Shown here one piece after another: positions 45,349-51,884 of a stretch of 53,398 nt of DNA; within the stretch, counting starts at the first letter, position 1, and each line of letters begins with the position of its first letter. This DNA comes from Bordetella parapertussis (GTDB lineage: Bacteria > Pseudomonadota > Gammaproteobacteria > Burkholderiales > Burkholderiaceae_B): positions 1-53,398 of the forward strand of contig CAMDEF010000024.1 in the NCBI GenBank assembly GCA_945895265.1. The letters run 5' to 3'. A program made the translations under genes and the position numbers. The notes under the pieces are model-generated. The model made no database searches. It was not told where the DNA came from and worked only from the letters and a program-made list of their open reading frames with translations.

Positions 45349-46235
45349 ATGATGAAATTTCAATCGCCCCGGTGCCAGCTTCTGCCGATCTGATGCTCAG
45401 CCACACGCATCGCGAACAGGTCGACCAGATGGTTGCGACAATGTCGCACCTGATCCAGGATGGCGACTTCCTCGCCGAAGGCATCGGCACCTTTCTGCCA
45501 ACGGCTGCCTACATGCTGGCCAAGCACACCCATGCACCAGACTGCACCAGCCTGTGTCCGAACGGCAACTCGCTGATGACCGGTGTGCGCACGCTCACGC
45601 TTGGCCACGACGAATTTGACACCGTCCCCGGCGCGACGATCTGGCTCGACTACCAGCAAATTAACCTGGCCTATATGCCTGCTATCTTCATTGGTGGTCG
45701 GCCTCGTTGGACCGAGTTCATGCGGCCGGCGCAGATTGATCCGATGGGCGCCACGAACAATGTCTGCATCGGCCCGCACGCGCGGCCACGAGTGCGATTA
45801 CCGGGCGCGGCCGGTATCCCCGATGCCTCGACCGTGGCCCAACGCTTTTATTATTACTCCCCGCGTCACACGCGCCAACTTTTCGTGGCGCAACTCGACT
45901 TCTGCAGCGGGGCTGGCCATCCTGGCGCTGCGGCGGGTAACCCGCGTTGTGTGACGATCGTCACCAACCTCGGGGTGCTCGCCAGCGGTCCAACCGGACG
46001 GCTGCGCGTGACGCAACTGCACCCCGGCGTCACGCGTGAGGAGCTTGTCGAGCAAACCGGATTCGAGCTCGACTGGGCCGACGAGGTGACGATTTCAACG
46101 CCGCCCACACCTGACGAGCGCCGACTACTCGACACCGCGATCGACCCGCGCGGGTTACGCTATTTGGAAGCGCTGACGGGAGCCGCGCGGCGCACGCGTT
46201 TGCGGGCTCTGGCCGAGGCTTATCTGAATGAGTGA
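45345..46235 (+). CDS. CoA-transferase-like subunit B, catalytic Glu replaced
   Basis: 296 residues. It aligns along GctB of Acidaminococcus: HAPDCTSLCPNGNSLMTG matches the APDC-HIIVESG region, and QIDPMGATNN is also shared. The nucleophile Glu54 of GctB falls on Pro72 here. A transferase needs that Glu to form the acyl-enzyme anhydride. IpdB of the steroid C/D-ring pathway likewise lacks it and works with IpdA as a hydrolase. The stop overlaps the ligase start by 8 bp. Confidence 0.85.
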   Translation: MNDEISIAPVPASADLMLSHTHREQVDQMVATMSHLIQDGDFLAEGIGTFLPTAAYMLAKHTHAPDCTSLCPNGNSLMTGVRTLTLGHDEFDTVPGATIWLDYQQINLAYMPAIFIGGRPRWTEFMRPAQIDPMGATNNVCIGPHARPRVRLPGAAGIPDASTVAQRFYYYSPRHTRQLFVAQLDFCSGAGHPGAAAGNPRCVTIVTNLGVLASGPTGRLRVTQLHPGVTREELVEQTGFELDWADEVTISTPPTPDERRLLDTAIDPRGLRYLEALTGAARRTRLRALAEAYLNE

Positions 46236-47874
46236 CAACGTGGGACTTCATCCGATGCGAGACGACACACTCGAACAAAAGACCATTGGCAGGGTACTGG
46301 CCGAACGCGCGGCGCGCATTCCCGAGCGCCCATTCCTGATCTGGCAGGGCCAAACGACGAGCTACGGCGAGGTCGAGTCGATCACCAACCGCTACGCGAA
46401 CGGCTTTTCCGCGTTCGGCATCCGCCATGGCGACCACGTTGCGGTGATGCTGCCCAACTGTCCCGAATTTCTCTGGGTGATCTGGGGCTTGGGCAAGATC
46501 GGCGCGGTCGCCGTGCCGTTGAATACCGCCGTCAAGGGAGACCTGCTGCGCTACTTTCTCGACCAGTCCGACGCCAGTTGCGTCATCGTCGATGACGAAT
46601 GTGTCGACCGCGTTGCCGCGCTCGCGCCCTCATTGAACAAGGTGCGCAATTACGTCTATCGCGGTGAGCGCGAAGCAGCCAAGTGCGGCCTTGGGTCGAC
46701 CGGCTTGCGTGCGCATCCACTCACCGAGATCGTGTCGCCCGACGCGAGCCGCCCACCGCTCGAGCGCGTGCGTCACGACGACACACACCTGATCATGTAC
46801 ACCTCGGGAACAACCGGCCCCTCAAAAGGTGTGATGTGTCCGCAATCGCAGGGCCACGTGGTCGGTAGCATGGTGGCGAGGGACTATGGCTACCGTCCGG
46901 ACGACGTGCTCTACACCTGCCTGCCACTGTTCCATGCCAACGCGCTCTGGTACAGCTGCTACGCCGCGCTTTGGGCCGATGCTGCCCTTGCAGTGGCGCC
47001 GCGCTTTTCGGCCAGCCGATTCTGGGACGAGATTCGCAGCACCGGCGCAACGCAGTTCAACACGCTCGGCGCGATGAGCAACATCATCTGGAAATTGCCG
47101 CCCGGCCCTCATGAGCGCGAGACCGCGTTGCGCCAGTGTATGGCCGTTCCGGTGCCCAAAGAGATCTACCACGAGTTTCAGCAGCGCTACGGCGTGACGT
47201 TGACCTCGGTCTACGCGATGACCGAGAATTTTGGAATGACGCGATTCACGCCGGCCGACCCGCTGACGAAGATTGGGTCAGCCGGTTCGCCGCTGGGCGC
47301 CTGTGAACTTCGCATTGTCGACGAAGATCAACGCGAAGTGCCGGTGGGTGAGGTTGGCGAGGTATGGATGCGGCCATTGATCCCCGGCTCGATGATGAAG
47401 GGCTATTACAAGATGCCGGTGGAGACCGCTCGCGAATTCGTCGATGGCTGGTTCCGCACTGGCGACCGAGCCTTTCTCGACGTCGATGGCTACCTATTTT
47501 TCGTCGACCGCAAGAAAGAGGCTATCCGTCGCCGTGGCGAGAACATCTCCGCCTATGAGGTCGAACTGCTCCTGTCGCGACACCCGGCCATACTTGAGGT
47601 TGCCGCCATCCCGGTCAGCTCGGAGATGAGTGAGGATGACGTGATGGTCTACGTCGTTTGCAAGGTTGGCGAGTCGCTGACGCACGCAGAGGTGGTGCAC
47701 TTTGCGGCCGAACAGATGAGCTACTTCATGGTGCCGCGGTTCGTTGACTTTATTGACGAATTGCCAAAGACTGCCAGCGAGAAAGTCGAGAAATATAAGC
47801 TTAAGCAGGACGCGTTGGCACGTCGCGGCCAGCTCTGGGATCGTGAACGTGAAGGCATCAAGGTGCAGCGTTGA
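46228..47874 (+). CDS. CaiC-like AMP-forming acyl-CoA ligase (cluster 2)
   Basis: 548 residues. P-loop is MYTSGTTGPSKGVMC; YAMTENFG, WFRTGDRAF and the hinge RKKEAIRRRGENISAYEVE follow; the C-terminal TASEKVEKYKLK has the adenylation lysine. Overall layout resembles carnitine/crotonobetaine-CoA ligase and other ligases for small branched or polar acids. It overlaps the B subunit end, so it belongs to the same operon. It would activate the acid that feeds cluster 2. The crotonase gene converges on it, 13 nt away. Confidence 0.9.
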   Translation: MSDNVGLHPMRDDTLEQKTIGRVLAERAARIPERPFLIWQGQTTSYGEVESITNRYANGFSAFGIRHGDHVAVMLPNCPEFLWVIWGLGKIGAVAVPLNTAVKGDLLRYFLDQSDASCVIVDDECVDRVAALAPSLNKVRNYVYRGEREAAKCGLGSTGLRAHPLTEIVSPDASRPPLERVRHDDTHLIMYTSGTTGPSKGVMCPQSQGHVVGSMVARDYGYRPDDVLYTCLPLFHANALWYSCYAALWADAALAVAPRFSASRFWDEIRSTGATQFNTLGAMSNIIWKLPPGPHERETALRQCMAVPVPKEIYHEFQQRYGVTLTSVYAMTENFGMTRFTPADPLTKIGSAGSPLGACELRIVDEDQREVPVGEVGEVWMRPLIPGSMMKGYYKMPVETAREFVDGWFRTGDRAFLDVDGYLFFVDRKKEAIRRRGENISAYEVELLLSRHPAILEVAAIPVSSEMSEDDVMVYVVCKVGESLTHAEVVHFAAEQMSYFMVPRFVDFIDELPKTASEKVEKYKLKQDALARRGQLWDREREGIKVQR

Positions 47875-47887
47875 CTTTGGTCTACAG

Positions 47888-48712
47888 TCACCAGCTATCG
47901 AAGGTGGGTGAACGCTTTTCTGCAAAGGCGCCCATGCCTTCCTGCCATTCTTTGCCGCCCACCAGCATCGACAGCGCCTCGATGCCAAAGCGCCGAGCAG
48001 TACGCAGGTCGGCGTCTTCGCTGAGGTAGATCGCTCTCTTCGACTGTGCGACGGCACGCGGTCCGAGTTGGCGAAGTTCTACCGCCAGTGCCACTGCGGT
48101 CTGCAGCAGTTGGTCGCCTGCAACCACCTCTGAGCACAGACCCCAGCGATCCGCGGTTTTAGCGTCGAGGTGTTTGGCGCGAAGGATCCAGTCGATCGCC
48201 TGACCTCGGCCGACATAGCGCAGCAGCTTTTGAACACCGCCTGCACCGGCAATAGCACCAATTTTGGTTTCCGGCAGCCCGAAACGGGCGCTTTCCGCGA
48301 GGATGCGGAAGTCGCACGACAAAGCGAGCTCGCATCCACCACCAAGGGCGAAGCCATTGACCGCGGCGATAGTCGGAAATGCCAATTCCTCAAGCCGGTC
48401 GAAAAGCACGGCGATGCGAGCGAAGTACGGATCGCGGGAATCGAACGGTTCGAAGATTGACGCATTGTCTCCAGCGAAGTAACGCAAGTGGGCACCGCAG
48501 CAAAAAGCACGGTCCTGCCCGGTGACGATCAAGGCCCGTGTGCTGGGTACATCAATCATGTCGAGCACCTGTCCAAACTCAGCCAACATTTCATGCGATA
48601 AAGTGTTCATCTGCGCCGGCCGCGTTAGCGTGACCAGCGCAACAGCGCGTTCGACCCATTCCAGGCGCAAGGCGACGCCTGCAAATGTGGGGCCTTCAAA
48701 AGTGGGTTGCAT
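47888..48712 (-). CDS. enoyl-CoA hydratase/isomerase (crotonase) of cluster 2
   Basis: 274 residues. AFCCGAHLRYF is the oxyanion loop; GGGCELALSCDFRI has the first catalytic Glu and FGLPETKIGAIAGAGG the second, so both catalytic glutamates are kept, unlike the crotonase of cluster 1. It is a normal hydratase by these marks. It is on the minus strand between two plus-strand operons, with its own promoter at 48807-48835 and a leader of about 85-90 nt. Confidence 0.9.
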   Translation of the reverse strand: MQPTFEGPTFAGVALRLEWVERAVALVTLTRPAQMNTLSHEMLAEFGQVLDMIDVPSTRALIVTGQDRAFCCGAHLRYFAGDNASIFEPFDSRDPYFARIAVLFDRLEELAFPTIAAVNGFALGGGCELALSCDFRILAESARFGLPETKIGAIAGAGGVQKLLRYVGRGQAIDWILRAKHLDAKTADRWGLCSEVVAGDQLLQTAVALAVELRQLGPRAVAQSKRAIYLSEDADLRTARRFGIEALSMLVGGKEWQEGMGAFAEKRSPTFDSW

Positions 48713-48806
48713 TTTTTTTCTCTGGGTTGCGCCCGCTTATGGGGCAAGGCGCTGCTGGGACAATGGGGGAGCTCGTCGCGTCACCGAAGCGTTCGCGACA
48801 AACTCA

Positions 48807-48835
48807 AGCATACTGATATGACTTCTGTACGTCAA
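48807..48835 (-). promoter_or_regulatory. sigma70 promoter of the cluster 2 crotonase
   Basis: On the minus strand: TTGACG (48835-48830), a 17-bp spacer and TATGCT (48812-48807). Confidence 0.6.
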
Positions 48836-48921
48836 GATACTACTCTGACCAAACGTTTAATTGATAAAGAAATATTTTTGTATTTAGCAATTTAGTAAAT
48901 GAAAATTACTTTATTAACCTG

Positions 48922-48950
48922 CCGTTTAGTCTATTGACCAATAAGACTAA
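48922..48950. promoter_or_regulatory. candidate operator over the -35 of the thiolase-like operon
   Basis: TTAGTCT (48926-48932) and AGACTAA (48944-48950) form 7-bp arms around 11 bp that include the -35 box. The left part shares 13 of 18 bases with 44157-44174 in front of the CoA-transferase operon. Confidence 0.5.
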
Positions 48951-48962
48951 TTTGCCTAAGAT
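48934..48962 (+). promoter_or_regulatory. sigma70 promoter of the thiolase-like operon
   Basis: TTGACC (48934-48939), a 17-bp spacer and TAAGAT (48957-48962). The -35 lies inside the palindrome at 48926-48950, so a bound repressor would block it. Confidence 0.65.
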
Positions 48963-49055
48963 GACAAGGATTGTAGCGTTGCAAATCCGACGCCTCTTGG
49001 TGCAGCCGGAGCCTCCGGTGTAATCGGCCCCGACGGGCAAGATTGAGAGAAAACG

Positions 49056-50150
49056 ATGGACGTTTACGTGATGGGAGTGGCGGTGCATCCGGCAGCCGAT
49101 GCCATTTGCGACCTGCGTCTCGAAGAATTGGCGTACTCAACGGCGCGCGCAGCGCTGGATGACGCCCGACTGACGCGTGACCACATCGACCACGTCACGC
49201 TCGCCTGCTGCGACGAGATTGATGCCCGTGGCATTAGCAGCATGCTGCTGGCCTCGCCCTCAGGCGCTTACCTAAAGGACGAAAACCGCGTCACCGATTC
49301 AGGACTCACTGGCCTCCATCTTGGTGCGCTTCGCGCTGCGTCGGGACACCTTGGTCTCGGGCTCGTTGTTAGTTGGAGTCAGAGTTCGGTTGGGCCGCTT
49401 GAAAATCTCGCGCGCATGCGCGCCGAACCGTTCTACTCGCGTCCGATAGGCCTAAACTTCGCAATCACCGAAGGATTTCTCGCAGGCGCAGTCGCAACCC
49501 AGTTTGGCATCACCGAAGTAGAAGTCGCTGAGCGCGTCTGCTCTCGACTGTCCGCAGCGGCGAAGAATGAGCGCTCGCTGCAACGAGTGCGAACATCACC
49601 AGACGACATCGGCGCTTCACCGCTGCTCGCTTGGCCGCTTCGGGTCGGCCACCGGCCGCCAGTCACCGACGGTGCCGCCGCGATCGTGCTGGCGTCGGGT
49701 GAATGGGTAAGAACCCACCCCGAATCGCGACCGCTGGCGCGTATTACTGGTATTGAATGGGCTGTCGACAGCCATGCGCTTAGTGGCGAGCGGTTGGCAG
49801 GCTTTCAGGTCTTTCACGACACCTTGCGTAGGCTGCTGGCGCGGGCTGGACTCGCGGGCGTGAGCGATTTCGACTTGATCGAGTATGAGGCGCAAACCGC
49901 CTGGGCGGACATTGCGATAGAGCGTGCGCTGGACGCTGGGCCGGGCGTAACGCTGAATCCCTCGGGTGGCGCTTGGAGCCAGAATCCGTTCTTTTGTCGC
50001 GGACTGGTGAACGCGGTTGAAGCAACGCTGCAAGTCAGCGGACGCGCGGGGACGAACCAGATCGCCGGCGCGCGCTGCGCGTTGGTTCATGGCAGCTGCG
50101 GCTTTGCCCAGCAAGGCCACGGCTTCATGGCCCTAGAAAGCGTCCATTGA
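49056..50150 (+). CDS. thiolase-fold protein without catalytic residues (cluster 2)
   Basis: 364 residues, thiolase-like by overall layout and by TLNPSGGAWSQNP, the counterpart of NPSGG in thiolases. The nucleophile region reads NRVTDSGLTGLHLG with no Cys; the HDCFS region reads EYEAQTAW, and the GHPxG His is absent. It cannot work as a thiolase. Its stop overlaps the next thiolase-like start (TTGA), which suggests it is the structural partner in a heteromeric complex. Start at 49056 is the first ATG after the promoter. Confidence 0.78.
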   Translation: MDVYVMGVAVHPAADAICDLRLEELAYSTARAALDDARLTRDHIDHVTLACCDEIDARGISSMLLASPSGAYLKDENRVTDSGLTGLHLGALRAASGHLGLGLVVSWSQSSVGPLENLARMRAEPFYSRPIGLNFAITEGFLAGAVATQFGITEVEVAERVCSRLSAAAKNERSLQRVRTSPDDIGASPLLAWPLRVGHRPPVTDGAAAIVLASGEWVRTHPESRPLARITGIEWAVDSHALSGERLAGFQVFHDTLRRLLARAGLAGVSDFDLIEYEAQTAWADIAIERALDAGPGVTLNPSGGAWSQNPFFCRGLVNAVEATLQVSGRAGTNQIAGARCALVHGSCGFAQQGHGFMALESVH

Positions 50151-51385
50151 CAGCGCCCTGCCAGGTGGCGGTCGTCGGCGTCGGACAGACCGCGCATCGG
50201 TCGCGCCACGACGACAAGACATACCCAGAACTCGTCCAACAGGCGGTCGTGCTTGCGCTCGAAGATGCTGAACTCCATCCGGACCAGATTGATGCGGTGG
50301 TGTTCTCGATGGCGCAGACCACCTTCATGGGCGTACACGACGCCGACAAATGGGCAGTTGACTACGCCTGGGCACGCGGCAAGCCGTTCATGCGAGTCAA
50401 TTCAGGCGGCGCCAGTGGAGGGTCGGCACTGCATGCCGCGCACGACCATGTTGCCTCGGGGCAGTACGGCACCGTGCTGGTGGTCGGTGCAGACCGAATC
50501 ACCGAGACGCCCGACGCACAGTTTGTACTGAACCTAATATGGGATCCGATGTACGAGCAGCACGTCGCGCTAAACACCGTGACCATGACTGCGTTGGCTG
50601 CGCAACGCTACATGCACAAGTACGGCACGACCGAGCAGCAGTACGCCCGGGTCGTCGTCCGCGCGCGCCGAAATGCAATGAATAACCCGTCAGCGCATCT
50701 GAAGGGCTTGATTGACGTCGATGCGGTGATGGCCTCTCCGCGCATCGCCTGGCCGCACAAGTTATTCGACATTTGCCCACGTTCGGCTGGCGCCGCAGCC
50801 ATCGTGCTGTCGCGCGAGGACCTCGCACGCGAACGCTGCGCGCGACCGGCTTTCATCAACGGCGTTGCAGGAATGTCCAATACAGTGTTCATGGGCGACC
50901 GCATGGGCTTGCAACCCGACACGGATTTCGCCGACTTTTGCGGACTGCCTCTGGCAGCCGCCGAGTGCTATCGTCAAGCCGGCATCACTGACCCTATGCG
51001 GGAGGTTCAGGTGGCAGAAATCTACGATGCGTTCAGTTCGTTTCATTTCCCGCAGCTCGAGTCGCTGGGCTTCTGTGCACGCGGAACCGCACAATACCTC
51101 AGTGACGACGGCGAGTTCGACCTAAGCGGCCAGCTCGCAGTCAACCCTTCAGGCGGAACGCTTTGCTCGCATCCCATCGGCGTCACCGGTTTGGTACGCG
51201 TCGCAGAAGCAGCGCGCCAAGTCATGCATCGAGCTGGTGCGATGCAAGTGCCGGGCGTTCGCAACGCTCTCGCCACAGCGGCCGGTGGGTCAAGCCAGTT
51301 CTTTACGGTGACGTTACTCGGCGACGAGCCTCGGCGCCGCGGTTCGGCTGCACGGCTTTCGAACCTCTCACCCACCCGTTATTAA
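50147..51385 (+). CDS. thiolase-like protein lacking the nucleophile Cys (Ltp2-like aldolase candidate)
   Basis: 412 residues from a TTG that overlaps the previous stop. The nucleophile position is Gly88 (NSGGASGG, where cluster 1 has EGACASGG). Tyr293 in AEIYDAFSSF replaces the thiolase His, while His342 in CSHPIG is kept. This pattern is known in Ltp2, the steroid side-chain retro-aldolase that works with the DUF35 domain of ChsH2. A DUF35 gene follows 10 nt later. I infer a retro-aldol cleavage of a 3-hydroxyacyl-CoA; a non-catalytic scaffold is the alternative. Confidence 0.82.
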   Translation: MTAPCQVAVVGVGQTAHRSRHDDKTYPELVQQAVVLALEDAELHPDQIDAVVFSMAQTTFMGVHDADKWAVDYAWARGKPFMRVNSGGASGGSALHAAHDHVASGQYGTVLVVGADRITETPDAQFVLNLIWDPMYEQHVALNTVTMTALAAQRYMHKYGTTEQQYARVVVRARRNAMNNPSAHLKGLIDVDAVMASPRIAWPHKLFDICPRSAGAAAIVLSREDLARERCARPAFINGVAGMSNTVFMGDRMGLQPDTDFADFCGLPLAAAECYRQAGITDPMREVQVAEIYDAFSSFHFPQLESLGFCARGTAQYLSDDGEFDLSGQLAVNPSGGTLCSHPIGVTGLVRVAEAARQVMHRAGAMQVPGVRNALATAAGGSSQFFTVTLLGDEPRRRGSAARLSNLSPTRY

Positions 51386-51395
51386 AGGATTTACG

Positions 51396-51875
51396 ATGAA
51401 CTCTGCGTCCTCCTCCCCGCCGGCGTCTTCGCCGCGCGTCGTTCACGACGAATGGCGGATCCGCTACGAGTACCCGACCGGCGAAGTCGCTGCCCGCTTC
51501 TTTGATGCACTGAAGGAACGCCGCATCGTTGCGACGCACTGTTCTGCTTCCGGGATGACCTACCTGCCCCCGCGCGCCTATTGCGAGCGCAGCTTCGAGC
51601 GCTGCGATAGCACCGTAGATGCAGGCCACGAGGGCACCATCGAAGCGGCAACGATAGTCAGCGCGGCATTCGAAAACCTGCCACCGCCGCCCTACGCAAT
51701 CGCCTACGTGCGTCTGGACGGTGTGAGCACCGCGATGCTAAATTTCGTGCAAGGAATCGACCTGTCTGATGTGCCTGCGGCAGCCCAACGGTTGCAGCCC
51801 GGTACGCGGGTGCGCGTCGCCTTCGTCGACCAGCCGCAGGGCCAAGTCACCGATTTTTACTATCAACTTACCTGA
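51396..51875 (+). CDS. OB-fold / Zn-ribbon (DUF35) partner of the thiolase-like pair
   Basis: 159 residues, ATG after AAAGGA. The N-terminal segment ends in a degenerate ribbon: THCSASGMTYLPPRAYCERSFERC has three or four possible ligands (Cys, Cys, Cys) but not the clean two-pair CxxC of the cluster 1 copy. The OB domain follows (EGTIEAATIVSAAFENLPPP, YAIAYVRLDG, GTRVRVAF). Its place right after the Cys-less thiolase matches ChsH2/Ltp2 and BbsA/BbsB pairs. Confidence 0.83.
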   Translation: MNSASSSPPASSPRVVHDEWRIRYEYPTGEVAARFFDALKERRIVATHCSASGMTYLPPRAYCERSFERCDSTVDAGHEGTIEAATIVSAAFENLPPPPYAIAYVRLDGVSTAMLNFVQGIDLSDVPAAAQRLQPGTRVRVAFVDQPQGQVTDFYYQLT

Positions 51876-51884
51876 GACACCCAC

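Larger units (their letters stand above)
48713..49055. other. divergent promoter region: crotonase / thiolase-like operon
   Basis: 343 bases, AT-rich in the middle, without a supported gene. It holds the crotonase promoter (48807-48835, minus), CTGACCAAACGTTTAATT (48845-48862), a palindrome (48926-48950) and the thiolase operon promoter (48934-48962, plus). The plus leader is about 85-90 nt. Confidence 0.6.

Noticed and set aside
44695..45363. Minus-strand ORF of 222 codons opposite the CoA-transferase A gene
   Set aside because: It is a shadow frame in G+C-rich coding DNA; the plus-strand gene has a clear fold, RBS and coupled neighbours.
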